64,000 nt of DNA from Aurantiochytrium sp. KH105 (Eukaryota > Sar > Bigyra > Thraustochytrida > Thraustochytriidae), in NCBI GenBank assembly GCA_003116975.1, contig BGKB01000054.1:298166-362165 (forward strand). Reading direction: 5' to 3'. The notes beneath the pieces were generated by a model. That model saw only the letters and a program-made list of their open reading frames with translations, made no database searches and was not told the origin of the DNA. Position numbers and translations under genes: made by a program. Positions 9,808 to 20,189 of this stretch are shown here, in pieces. Position 1 is the first letter of the stretch, and each line of letters opens with the position of its first letter.

Positions 9808-12711
9808 GAGCCGACTTGAGTTGGTCACGCCGTGCGGACTTGCGAGCCGAGGGGGAAGAGAGAAAAGGAGGCGTCGTTTGAGCCGAGGCGCAGCGCGGCC
9901 TGGCTGGCATGGCATGGCTCAGCAGAGCGCGCGGGAGACGAGGCGGGCGCTCCAGGCTCCGCGGCGCGGCGCGCGGGCGGGCGGCGAGGGCGTCACGCCG
10001 GGAGGCAGGCTTGGAGCGGGAAGGCCCGCGCGATGAGGCGGCATGTGGAACGAATGGAACGGAAGAGGATAGCAACGGAATGGGCTGGACTGCGAGCGCC
10101 ATCTTGGGGGACCGGGGCGGCCCCACGGCACGGCGCTGGAGAGTAAATGAGAGAAGCTCGGCGGGGCAAAGTGAAGTTCTGCAGTGGCTCGCTCGGGCTG
10201 GCCGAGCGAGCGGGAGCGAAGGCTTGAATTCGGACTTGGGCTTGGGGACGCCGTCGCCGACTCGAAACCGGGGTGCAGAGAAGAGGAGCACTCGATCGCA
10301 GAGCCCAGTTCATCGCCCGCTCCTACAATCTCGTTGCCCGCTCCGGATAGATGAGCTGTCCAAACGTCGACCGCGCCCATCTCGCCGTGCGTGCTGCTCT
10401 GCAGCTGCTTTGCTCGGCGAACTCGAAGCTCGCGTCGTCATCGCCTGACCTGCTTCGGCGTTGTTTTGGAGAGAGCTTCGCCGTGAGCACGTTGGTTCTT
10501 GGTTGCCAGGTTCGAGAGGCTGGTCGTCCGTTCATATTCTTGGTTGCTCGCTCGGTTGCTTGCAGTTGTTGGCTTGCTTACTAGTACAGTCAACTGGTCG
10601 CTGTCGCTATCGCTTGCAGCGGGTGAATGAATTGAACGGACGTTGCTGTCGGTCGATTGATCGAAGCCGCGAACCGCCGCGATGATAGGAAGAAGGAAGG
10701 GCCCCACGGACCATCGATGGCACGAGGGGCGCCTCAAGCAAGCTGGGCTCCAGGACGAGGGACGCGCTGGACGGCAAGGCTCTTGGAAACGAAGGGGCTG
10801 AAAGGAAGATATAGCGAGAGCGCCTCTCACGTCAGGACGCATCTGCGGTGCAGGGCGGCGGCTTTCAGTCGGCCAAGAAACGATGCACGGAACGTGACGG
10901 CCCACAGTGGCTGTGGCTCCTCGCAGTGGGCCCACAGTCATATGTATTCTGGTGCTTCCGCCGATCGCGTATCAGGCACGCTCGCACGCACGCACGCACA
11001 GGTAGGCAGGTGCAACTGCGCCAGAATCTGGCCTCATAAACCACGGCAGCTTGAAGCCAAGGGAAGGCCAAGGGCAGAGCTACGAGCGAACGTCAAACCG
11101 CTCTGGGCGCGCGGCCCTGGCCATGGGTGGCTGGCGGCAACTGCAGGGCTGTTGCATGACTTTTGCAAGATGCACGCTTGCGAGAAAAAGAAGAAACGAA
11201 CGGACGGCCGGAGCGCTTCAGCCGAGCCGGCGCCACCCTTGGCGGCGGCGGTTGATAGGTAATATGGAGGCGGGGGGCGGAAAGGGGGAGGAGGAGAAAA
11301 AAAGGGGCGACTTCTTTTCTGGTCCGGGAGGCGTGCAAAACTTCGTTCTAGGCCGATCGTTTTCGCACAAGCCGCGCACGTACGAGAGGCGGAGAGGCGT
11401 CCGAGCGTCTCGCACACGATGCCGCCAGGAACCCTTGCGGTCTCGTGCCTTCGAAGCTTTTCGTCCCTGCCAAGAGCAAGGCCATGAGCCTTGCCAGGTG
11501 TGGCAATGGGACAAGTGGGCCGGGCCAAGGTAGGTAGCCAGTGGATTTTTCCGAAGGACTCGCTCGTCTCGCGTGGCATACCTCGCGAGCAGCCTTCTCG
11601 CCCATTTCTGACGAGTCTCGAAGCGCTTCGAAATCAAACGCTTAGCTCGTGGTCCGGCAGAACGCATCCAGCGAGTCTTAGCAGGTAGCAACGATTGATC
11701 CGTATTACAGTTGCGGCCAAGAATTCGGTCACCGGCTTCACTTCCGCGTATGATCGCGCCTGCTAAAACAAGGACTAGCAGGAAGACTTGTTTGCGTGGG
11801 AGCAAGAGAGCACTCGGTTTTTCTCTTGGGACGTTGCAATCGTCGAAGGCGCTTGAGTAGATAGATACAATGGCTGGAGATTGGGTTGTTGCGCGGCTGC
11901 AGCTGCAATAAGCGGCAGCGGAACGCGTCATGTCATGCCATGCCAAGTCATGCCGTGCTGCTACCGCTGCCGTTGGCAGTCGCGGGCCATCGTTGGCGGT
12001 ACGCGACGAAGCGCACCTTCGTGGTGAGCTTCTGGCGATTCTCGCTCCAGAGAGAAGTGTGACGAAGCACACTGGTAGTGCAGGCGATGTTTCTGGGCTC
12101 GCCGTTTGTAGAGTGACTGCCGCAAGAGTCGTTCCAGAAAGTACATGACCATGCCTTACCTTTTTAGAGTAGACCAGAGAATGCATGCCCATTTGTTTGT
12201 GTGCTTGCAATTTGGAAGAACAAGATTGCTTTGAGCAAGCGGGAGAGCAAGGTATCTAGCTATTGCTAGCTGTGACTAAGGATATGAGGTAAGAAAAGAT
12301 GAGAGCGTCAGTGAGTTTTCCACCTCTCCCCAAGCAAGCACGCGCGTGACGCTGGGCAAGATGGAGACACTAGCCATGAGACCCAGAGTTCTCCAAATCA
12401 AGGTTGGACCCAGAGTTCCCCTCTCGTCTTCCACTGTGCAGAGCAGACGAGCAAAAAAGCAAGCAAGCAGAGGCACACAAATATGGCTCGCAAGCTAGGC
12501 AGGGTGGCGGTTGTAGCTCGCATGATTAAGTATGCGCCGCCGCGGCGGCTCGGGGCGAACTGGATTGTGCCGGCAGCAAATCCGAATCGAGAGATCTTGC
12601 GGGGGGCAATTCGCAACCACAAGGATTGACCGAGAAGACATCATTCAAGAACAAGAAACGAAAAAGAAAAAGTGACCCAAGAGTGCACGCGGCTCCGAGT
12701 CGAGTGACGGT

Positions 12712-12749
<38 letters not shown>
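12712..12749. repeat. AAGC tetranucleotide array in the leader of catalase-like gene 1
   Basis: About nine tandem CAAG/AAGC units lie 85-122 bp upstream of the ATG at 12834. A shorter array of the same unit precedes the ATG of the second paralogue. Confidence 0.9.
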
Positions 12750-12833
12750 GAATACACCCTTTCGCATAAAAGCGTTTTTACCGAGCCAAAGAACGAGAGG
12801 CCCGGAACTGGACGCCAAGCGCCACTGACCACG

Positions 12834-14519
12834 ATGCAGACCCGCAACGTGCTGACTTCCCTCGTGCTCTTTCTCGCAGCATGCACACACGCGCAGGGCG
12901 CAGGATGTCCATTCATGGGCACGCTCAAGTCCATCACAGCAGGGCCAAACCGGGTTGAGCGCGAGCTGGAGCCCCCAGTTTGCTACCAGAACAGGCTCTC
13001 CGCAACCTACGACGCAAATTTTCCGGACACCACGACCAACCTCGACGGAAAGGAGTTCCCCAACAAGAAATGCAGCCTCCAGCTCGGACGCGAGTATGGC
13101 TTCGACAGCGCCGAGGAGCAAGAGATCATCACAGAGACCGCCAAGGTCATGGCGGAGCGTATGCTCAGCGTCGGCGACTACAATGGCGAAGCCGCCTGCC
13201 TCGGCGCCGGCGTCACCAACTGCTGCACCTTTACCAAAACGAGTGGAGTTCGCGGTGCCGACCCGACCTTTACATTCTCCAACGCAAGCTGCCCTCTCGG
13301 CGTCTCGTCAGAGTACACGTATCAGTCACCCGCGGCGTCGGCTGTCATTTCCGAGGAAGACCGACCCGACCTTGTGAGCAAGAGCATGAACCAGCGCATC
13401 CGCAAGCAAATGCACGGCGAGAGCTATGGCTGCGTCGACGCCGTCCTCAAGATCAACGACGACCTCGACACGGCTCCGCACGGCGAGGGCGGGCTCGACG
13501 AGCGCTTCCGCGTCGGACTCCTTGCCGAGGCTGGCCGCAAGTTCAACGTTCAGGCTCGCTTCAGCGGCAACCGCAATCTTACCATGCATGACGCGCATGA
13601 CGTGCTCATTCGCGGTCTCAGTCTCAAGATCAAAGACGCTGTCAACAAGAACCAACGCATCAAGCTCTCCAGCGTTGCGTCTGTGGCGCAGCCAGAGAAC
13701 GCCCAGGTCGCCTTCCAGAACCAGTCGATTGATGCTTTTCAAGAGGACGGTACCGTGGACCTTTTGTTCATCGCCGTGCGCAGCGCCGAAGAGCCCGGCG
13801 GTGTGCCCTTCAACATGTTCGTGGACGGCAACCTTGAGGACAACTTTGACAACTTTATCAACGGCGCTCCCCCTGCCATTCCTATTGATCAAATTGCAGA
13901 GTTCCACATGAACCCGCTCGCCAATACCTACGGTTCGGGCGCGGCGTGGGCGCTGGGCAAGGGCCAGGCTGCCAAGTGGCACATTGAGCCTTGTGAGGGC
14001 GAAGTGGACCGCTTGCCGGCAAAGGTGTGGAAGGGTAGCTTCGACGACGAGGATTTCTCGCACACGACCATGCAGCGTCTTCTCAAGAACCGCAAGCTCC
14101 GCAACCAGCCGTACCGGATGTGCGTCTTTCTGCAGATCCAAGAGGACGCTTGCGATCAGCCCATCGAGGATCCGTCGATTCGGTGGACGTCGAAGCCTAT
14201 CAAGGTTGCCGAGCTGCAGATCTCGCGACAGAACAAGGTCTCGCACGACGACCTTATGTGCGACTCGACAATGTTGCATCCGTACCGCACGATTGAGGAG
14301 CACTTTCCTTTGGGCGCGATCAACCGCGTGCGGCATGCCGTGTACGCGTTCGCGAACAATTTTCGCACGGCGGGAAATCAGCTCATGCACCCTACGAACA
14401 AGTGGGCCAAGATGATGAAGATGAACAGAAAGGATCGTAAGACCTTTACCAAGATGATGAAGGCCGCATGCTTCTACGGAGAGGACTCATCGTGCGCCTT
14501 TCCGAGTCCATCACGTTGA
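12834..14519 (+). CDS. secreted catalase-like haem protein, paralogue 1
   Basis: This 561-residue protein opens with a classical signal peptide (TSLVLFLAACTHAQGAG), so secretion is likely. The rest resembles the SrpA/catalase-related branch of the catalase superfamily. QMHGESYGCVDAVLKI near residue 193 corresponds to the distal His region, followed by FNVQARFSGNRNL and the late block HFPLGAINRVRHAVYAFA near residue 485. That late block matches the PLGxINRxRxxVY signature seen in catalase-family enzymes that act on peroxides or lipid hydroperoxides. The proximal haem-ligand motif of true catalases (RxFxYxDTxxxR) is not visible, so haem binding and activity are uncertain. It contains many cysteines, as expected for a secreted protein. 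Its tandem paralogue lies 3.1 kb downstream, and a block around codons 187-239 is almost identical between them. Confidence 0.75.
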   Translation: MQTRNVLTSLVLFLAACTHAQGAGCPFMGTLKSITAGPNRVERELEPPVCYQNRLSATYDANFPDTTTNLDGKEFPNKKCSLQLGREYGFDSAEEQEIITETAKVMAERMLSVGDYNGEAACLGAGVTNCCTFTKTSGVRGADPTFTFSNASCPLGVSSEYTYQSPAASAVISEEDRPDLVSKSMNQRIRKQMHGESYGCVDAVLKINDDLDTAPHGEGGLDERFRVGLLAEAGRKFNVQARFSGNRNLTMHDAHDVLIRGLSLKIKDAVNKNQRIKLSSVASVAQPENAQVAFQNQSIDAFQEDGTVDLLFIAVRSAEEPGGVPFNMFVDGNLEDNFDNFINGAPPAIPIDQIAEFHMNPLANTYGSGAAWALGKGQAAKWHIEPCEGEVDRLPAKVWKGSFDDEDFSHTTMQRLLKNRKLRNQPYRMCVFLQIQEDACDQPIEDPSIRWTSKPIKVAELQISRQNKVSHDDLMCDSTMLHPYRTIEEHFPLGAINRVRHAVYAFANNFRTAGNQLMHPTNKWAKMMKMNRKDRKTFTKMMKAACFYGEDSSCAFPSPSR

Positions 14520-15055
14520 AATTGTATTATAAGCAGCTGTTTTCGAATCATCCCTCCTTTCTCCACCTTATTTTCTGGGCCCGAAGCCGACCATTGCGTG
14601 CATCGGAGGCCTGTACGCGTTGCCCGTGGAGCCGCTGGCAGTGTGGCCTCTGCCCATCCACCCACCAGGTCTCTCTGCAAGTTGGCCTGCCAGCCTGCCA
14701 GCCACCCATCGAAATCGTGGCGATTCACCGACGCACTCGGGGAAGAAGAAGAAGAAAAGGAAGAAAAGGAAGAAGAAGAACGACCTTCCACTCCCGCTCT
14801 CGAGGTTTGTCTTCACACCTGGCTGGCCGGTGGCTGGTTTATAGACGCTGACAGCAAGCAGGCAAGCAAGCTAGCAAGCAAGCAGTCTGACCGAGAAAGA
14901 CGGTCGTTGCCCTTTGCTTCCGCGAGCAGCCGAGTCGCGCTCGTCCCGGGACACGGCTTTCCTTCGCTCCGACCCGGTCCACTTCATTTTCAGTCCACTT
15001 CACTCTTCACTTCGCTCTTTTCGCAGCAGCCCGCTCTTTGCAGCCAGCTCCAGCT

Positions 15056-15083
15056 GCGTGCGTGCGTGCGTGCGTGCGTGCGT
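15056..15083. repeat. GTGC tetranucleotide array
   Basis: About seven tandem GTGC units. A second, longer array of the same unit lies 850 bp downstream. Confidence 0.9.
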
Positions 15084-15903
15084 AATGAGGCAAGTGGATA
15101 AGGCCGGCCACGGCTGCGCTCGCAGACGCAGGCGCACGCGCGCCGCAGCTGGCCGCAGCCGTGCCTTGCATCTTATCACGGCCGGTCAATAGCGCGAAGC
15201 TGGGCGCGCAAGAAATCGTTGCGCGGCGGCGGTCAACTCCACGCAGCAGCCCTGCCGGAGAGAATCTCGCGCGTCACCGCTGGTCGTGTCGGTCGCTGTC
15301 GGTCTCGCGCGGCAGTGGCGGCCGGTGGGGCTCCACGAGTCTCTGTCTCGAGTGCGGGTGTCCGGTTCGAGCGCAGCTGTAGTATCATCTCAACTTCGAG
15401 GTCAAGTTGGCAGAGACGGCCGTGGGCCAACTCTTCAAGCGTCCAGCCACCCGTCGGCGGCGGCACGCGGGTTGACGGCGCGACATCGAGGCGGAAGCGA
15501 AAACGTCTGCGCGGCCAGCCGCCATGGCCGTGGCCGAATTGACGGCGATGGAGTCCCGAGTTCCGCGCGGTTGGCAGGCGTTCGGCAAGCGCGGCGAGGC
15601 GTCGTGCGGCATGGCGTGACACAATGCAACAAAGCGGCGGCGGGCGCGGAGGGACGGCGGTTGGTGGGCGAATATGGAAAGACGAGCTCGGCCAGCCGGC
15701 AAGTCAGCCTGGCAGGCGGGCGAGCAGGCATGTATGTGCAGCCATGGCAGCTGCAAAATGTCGTAATCAACGCGCGCCGCGTCGCCTCCGCCTGGGCTCG
15801 CGTTGGGCTCTCTTTCTTCTCCTTCCTAAACCCCCGCCCACCAATGGGACTCTCTCGCCCCTCCCTCCTCCTCCGCGCGGACCCGACTTCGCTCGCTCGA
15901 CCT

Positions 15904-15914
15904 CGCGCGCGCGC

Positions 15915-15952
<38 letters not shown>
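15904..15952. repeat. GC dinucleotide run passing into a GTGC array
   Basis: A short (GC)n run is followed by about nine GTGC units. Alternating purine-pyrimidine sequence of this kind can adopt Z-DNA; that is a general property and is not shown here. Confidence 0.9.
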
Positions 15953-16095
15953 ATGGATGCAACAGCGAGTGGCGCGCGCGCTCGTGCTGGAGCTGCAGCG
16001 GCGCGCGCAGCGCAGTGCTCTGTCGCGACCCCGTGTTCGTGTTGCTGCTGCTGCACGCGCCAGCCCCTACTATACGCAGACGAGGGTGTGTACTA

Positions 16096-16120
16096 CCCCC
16101 CCCCCCCCCCCCCCCCCCCC
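16096..16120. repeat. poly-C homopolymer (25 bp)
   Basis: A run of 25 cytosines. Its exact length is likely to be unreliable in assembly. Confidence 0.9.
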
Positions 16121-17572
16121 AAACTTCTGCAAGCAAGCAAGGAAGCAATAAGCGCCGCGCTGCGAGGCGTATTCATTCCCCTGCGACTGCAAACCACGCG
16201 CCTAGCGCTGGCCGCGAGTCCGGGTCTTGCTCGAAGGCGCGGCCGTCCGAGCGTCCGTCCCGGCGCGGCGCGCGGAAGCCCTGGCGCGAGCCCGGGAGAG
16301 AAGTGGGCTGGCCGGGTGGACGAAGAAGGAAGGATGGTGGGACATGATGAGACCGGCGCACGAGGTGAGCTAGAGCGTGCTCGGCGCGACAACGCGGCCG
16401 CGCTTTGCGAGTGGCCGGAGACGGCGCAGCTTAGCGGTGGCCGGTGACGAGGGAGGGATGGAAGTCGGGTACCTCGCCCCGGTGCCGCGAGGCAGGCAAG
16501 GCAGGCAGGCCGTGGCCGGTCGACAAGGATATGGACATGGACACGACACGCCAGACCGCGCAGTACCAAAGCGACCGCCCCGAGCATAAGACAAGAAACC
16601 AGCTTCTTGTCGGAGCCCACTCTCCAGCCATCGTGCATCCCGTCCGTCCCACCGCGTCCCGTCTCGCCCCGTGGTCGCAGCGCGTTGACGCGGACTCCAC
16701 TCGACTCGACTTGAGTCGAGCCGTCTCGAGTTGACTCGGCTCGTCTCTCGGCTCGGCTGGCTTGCGGGAGTTGAGCGAGGTGTGAGCACGAGGCGCCGGA
16801 GCTGGCAACGAGGAAACACTGGCAGGAACTAACTGCATGGCCGTCGCGCCGCGCCGAGTTGGTTAATCAACCCAGTCGCGTCGCGTCGAGTCGAGTCACG
16901 TGCATCCGCAGCAGCAGCGGCAGCAGCAGCAGCGCGGATGCGAGAAGGCCCGACCGTGGTTGTGAAGTGAGTAGAAGCGAGACCGACGCGGCGACCCACG
17001 AGCTCGCTTCGGGCTTGCTGGCTGGCCTCCTTGACGGCCTGCGTCGGCCGTCCGCTGGCTCGCTCACGTGTCTTCGGCGCTGCAGACCTTGGCCACGGCC
17101 GGTACTTTGGAGGAGCAGCGCAGATCGATCGGCCGTCGTGCACGATGCGATTCGAGGGAGAAGTAAGTGGCGAGACCCGCGTCGACGAAAGGGGGCGTCC
17201 CTGCGGGCCGGGGTCTGCAGCTTCGACAACCTGCACTGCTGGCTGCTACTATGCTGCGGCACACGTGCTTGTACATGATGGACAAGAGAGGGGGCGGTAT
17301 TACTATACCATACCACGAGCCTAGGCCAACTCCTAGCAAGATGTCTCTTCCTTTTTCTGGCTAGTCTAAAAGGCTTCTTTCAGGATGGTTGATGAGTGGG
17401 AAGCAAAAGCAAGGCCTATTCTTCCAGCTCTGCTCGGCTAGTTGGTCATCGCCGCCCGGCCAGACACGCAAACAAGCAGATCGGCAAACACAAAACGTTA
17501 TAGACGCGCACACGGACCTCCCTGTCCCGAGACTTGGACATCGATAGGCAGACAGACAAATAGTCAAACAGA

Positions 17573-17591
17573 CAAGCAAGCAAGCAAGCAC
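17573..17591. repeat. AAGC array in the leader of catalase-like gene 2
   Basis: Four to five CAAG/AAGC units end 27 bp before the ATG at 17618. They parallel the longer array ahead of the first paralogue. Confidence 0.85.
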
Positions 17592-17617
17592 ACAAACGAA
17601 AGAACGAAAACAAACCA

Positions 17618-19312
17618 ATGGCGAAGGCAAGAAGTATGTTGGGCCACATCGTAGTCCTGCTGCTCGCAGCTTGCACACAGACGCAGGCCGGAGGATGTCC
17701 ATTCATGGGCACAATGAGCTCCATGACTGCAGGGCCGAGCTATGCCGAACGCGTGGAGCTGCCCCCGACGTGCTACCAGAGCACGCTCTCCGCGACCTAC
17801 GACGAAGATTTCCCGGCCACCACAACCAACCTCCACGGGGAAGAGTTCCCCAACAACAAGTGCAGTCTCCACCTCGGCCGCGAGTATGGCTTTGACACCA
17901 CCGAGGAGCACGAGATCATCACAGAGACCGCCAGGATCATGGCAGAGCGCATGCTCAATGTGGGCAAGTACGATGCCAAGGGCCCCTGCCTTGGCGCCGG
18001 GGCAACCAACTGCTGCACCTTTACCAAGACAGGTGGAGACAACGGCGAGGACGCGACGTACATGTTTTCCGACGAGAATTGCCCGCGCCGCGTCTCGTCG
18101 GAGTACACGTACCAGTCGCCTTCCCTGTCAGAGGTCACGTCTTCCGAAGACCCTCCCGAGCTCAAATCAGGCGACATGAATCAGCGCATCCGCAAGCAAA
18201 TGCACGGCGAGAGCTATGGCTGCGTCGACGCCGTCCTCAAGATCAACGACGACCTCGACACGGCTCCGCACGGCGAGGGCGGGCTCGACGAGCGCTTCCG
18301 CGTCGGACTCCTTGCCGAGGCTGGCCGCAAGTTCAACGTCCAGGCTCGCTTCAGCGGCAACCGCAACCTTACATCGCACGACGCGCACGACGTGCTCATT
18401 CGCGGTCTCAGTCTCAAGATCAAGGACGCTGCCACCAAGAACCAACGCATCAAGCTCTCCAGTGTGGCGTCAGTGGCGCAGCCAGAGAACGCCCAGGTCG
18501 CTTTCCAGAACCAGTCGATTGACGCCTTCCAAGAGGACGCCGATGGTATCGTCGACCTTTTGTTCATCGCCGTGCGCAGCGCCGAAGAGCCCGGCGGTGT
18601 GCCCTTCAACATGTTCGTGGACGGCAACCTCGAGGAGAACTTCAATAACTTTATCAACGGCGCTCCGCCCGCAATTCCCATTGATCAGATTACGGAGTTC
18701 CACATGAACCCGCTCGCCAACACCTACGGTTCGGGCGCGGCGTGGGCGCTGGGCAAGGGCCAGGCTGCCAAGTGGCACATTGAGCCTTGCGAGGGCGAGG
18801 TAGACCGCTTGCCCGACCGAGTGTGGAAGGGTAACTTTAGGGATGAAGACTTTTCGCACACCGCCATGCAACGCCTTCTCAAGAACCACAAGCTCCGCAA
18901 CCAGCCGTACCGGATGTGCGTCTTTCTGCAAATCCAAGAGGACGCTTGCGAGCAGCCCATCGAGGATGCCTCTGTTCGATGGATGACCGAACCCATCAAG
19001 GTGGCTGAGCTGCAAATCTCTCGACAGAACAAGGTCTCGCACGACGACCTCATGTGCGACTCGACAATGTTGCATCCGTACCGCACGATTGAGGAGCACT
19101 TCCCTCTGGGCGCGATCAACCGCGTGCGGCATGCCGTGTACGCGTTCGCAAACAATTTTCGCACGGCCGGAAACCAGCTCATGCATCCATCGAACAAGTG
19201 GGCCAAGATGATGAACATGAACAAGAAGGGCCGCAAGGCCTTCAAGCAAATGATGAAGCAAGCATGCTTCTACGGCCCACAGGAGCACTGCACGATGGGC
19301 ACTGGTGCTTAA
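17618..19312 (+). CDS. secreted catalase-like haem protein, paralogue 2
   Basis: This 564-residue protein is a close paralogue of the one at 12834-14519, with the same layout. It has a signal peptide (HIVVLLLAACTQTQAGG), a Cys-containing N-terminal region, the QMHGESYGCVDAVLKI block, ARFSGNRNL, and the C-terminal HFPLGAINRVRHAVYAFA block. The N-terminal 180 residues and the last 20 differ clearly between the copies, while 13392-13549 and 18182-18339 are identical base for base. One extra residue lies in the acidic stretch near 18540 (EDADGIVDLL, versus EDGTVDLL in copy 1). As in copy 1, no proximal Tyr ligand motif of classical catalases is visible. The likely role is extracellular peroxide or lipid-peroxide handling, inferred from family resemblance only. 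Confidence 0.75.
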   Translation: MAKARSMLGHIVVLLLAACTQTQAGGCPFMGTMSSMTAGPSYAERVELPPTCYQSTLSATYDEDFPATTTNLHGEEFPNNKCSLHLGREYGFDTTEEHEIITETARIMAERMLNVGKYDAKGPCLGAGATNCCTFTKTGGDNGEDATYMFSDENCPRRVSSEYTYQSPSLSEVTSSEDPPELKSGDMNQRIRKQMHGESYGCVDAVLKINDDLDTAPHGEGGLDERFRVGLLAEAGRKFNVQARFSGNRNLTSHDAHDVLIRGLSLKIKDAATKNQRIKLSSVASVAQPENAQVAFQNQSIDAFQEDADGIVDLLFIAVRSAEEPGGVPFNMFVDGNLEENFNNFINGAPPAIPIDQITEFHMNPLANTYGSGAAWALGKGQAAKWHIEPCEGEVDRLPDRVWKGNFRDEDFSHTAMQRLLKNHKLRNQPYRMCVFLQIQEDACEQPIEDASVRWMTEPIKVAELQISRQNKVSHDDLMCDSTMLHPYRTIEEHFPLGAINRVRHAVYAFANNFRTAGNQLMHPSNKWAKMMNMNKKGRKAFKQMMKQACFYGPQEHCTMGTGA

Positions 19313-19916
19313 TTAATTAAAAATGAAAAAGAGAAGGAAAAGCAAGAAAGCAATTCAGGCCTCTTCGCAAGGACACCGAATCAAGAACCCAGGAAAACGC
19401 ACGACAGCAGCAAGAGCAGGAGCAAGAGCAAATTGACGACAACTCACGAAACACGCGGACAGCAGCAAAAAGCTCAACTTGGGCAGAATCGCGGGTGCAC
19501 CTCTAGCGATGCGAACAAGAGAAGAGAGCCAGAGAGGATCTTGAGCTCAGAGCATGCGAGTTCCGAATGGAGAATCGAGACCCAGAGGTATAAGACATCC
19601 TGCGAGACGTTGCGGTGAGACGGTTTGCTGAATCTATGGAGCACCTCGAGCTGACTCTTCTCAGACTGCGCAATGAATCGCGTTAGCTCCTCCTCCCTCG
19701 GACGAAAAAGTGCACTTGCTTCAAGCAATCTACACTCATTTCGAAGCTACGCATAAGACGCTTTCTGAACTTTTAAAATGGAGTCCGCATTCACTGAGGA
19801 TAAAATGGGCATGTAAATTCAAAGAAGACCACAACTTTTCCAACAAATTTGTTTATTTGATTTTACAATAGGTTCTAATTTGATGGCTGGTCTGGCCTTG
19901 TAGTTCATTTTTTTTA
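19313..19916. other. intergenic, no gene seen
   Basis: AT-richer sequence follows the second catalase-like gene, including an A-rich stretch right after the stop. Open frames on both strands are short and featureless. Confidence 0.5.
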
Positions 19917-20189
19917 TTAGGCCCTATAAGAAGTGCGAAAGTGCTTGTTGAAATCTTGGAGGTCTTGCGCAAGCTCGGCAGGCGTTGCTTTGATGGTGGC
20001 GTTCCTGAGACGGGTCAGGTGAACTTCCCCGTGGTCGTCCATGACAAAAGTAGAGGCCAGGTCTTCCGGTTCGTCCACGCGGCGAGCGACACCTAGTCCA
20101 TGCACCATGAAAAGAGTCTCACGTGCCTTGTCCACCGCGGCGTTCGTGTCTTGACTGGGTTTCCTGAAGCGGCGGTCCAGCGCATGGCC
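19917..20189 (-). pseudogene. kinase-like C-lobe remnant, related to the gene at 30898-32706
   Basis: A 90-codon open stretch with an internal ATG at 20135 ends at a TAA. It aligns by eye with the last part of the kinase domain encoded at 30898-32295. DKARETLFMVHGLGVARR pairs with DKARAALMAVHAARVAHR, and TFVMDDHGEVHL pairs with NFVVDDAGTVRI. The catalytic HRN and the metal-binding DFA of the relative have become ARR and TRL, so no kinase activity is expected. It is far too short to be a kinase, so I read it as a remnant; a short expressed pseudokinase fragment is the alternative. Confidence 0.5.

Larger units (their letters stand above)
7780..12833. other. 5-kb gene-free, GC-rich region
   Basis: I find no supportable gene on either strand. 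Several long open frames exist (for example around 8889-9881 and 9353-10291), but they are Arg/Ala/Pro/Ser-rich, overlap each other on both strands and carry no motif, as expected of stop-poor GC-rich DNA. The region has many GATCGATC-type clusters (8220-8270, 8610-8640, 9365-9440), a pentanucleotide array at 9778-9807 and many AAGC-type runs towards its right end. It could hold long promoters or 5' leaders for the catalase-like gene, but nothing shows this directly. Confidence 0.5.
14520..17617. other. 3.1-kb spacer between catalase-like paralogues
   Basis: No supportable gene is present. The spacer is dense in simple sequence: GTGC arrays at 15056-15083 and 15904-15952, a poly-C run at 16096-16120, AAGC-type runs near 14858-14885 and 17573-17591, and a GAGTC/GCGTC cluster near 16690-16740 and 16872-16895. 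Open frames here are low-complexity Arg/Ala/Ser-rich translations that overlap on both strands. It must contain the promoter and leader of the second paralogue. Confidence 0.5.

Noticed and set aside
8889..10291. Long open frames on both strands (330 and 312 codons)
   Set aside because: They overlap antisense, are Arg/Ala/Pro-rich, have no motif and lie in stop-poor GC-rich DNA.
15286..16347. Long plus-strand open frame in the catalase spacer
   Set aside because: It is built largely of simple repeats (GTGC, poly-C) and has no protein-like composition.
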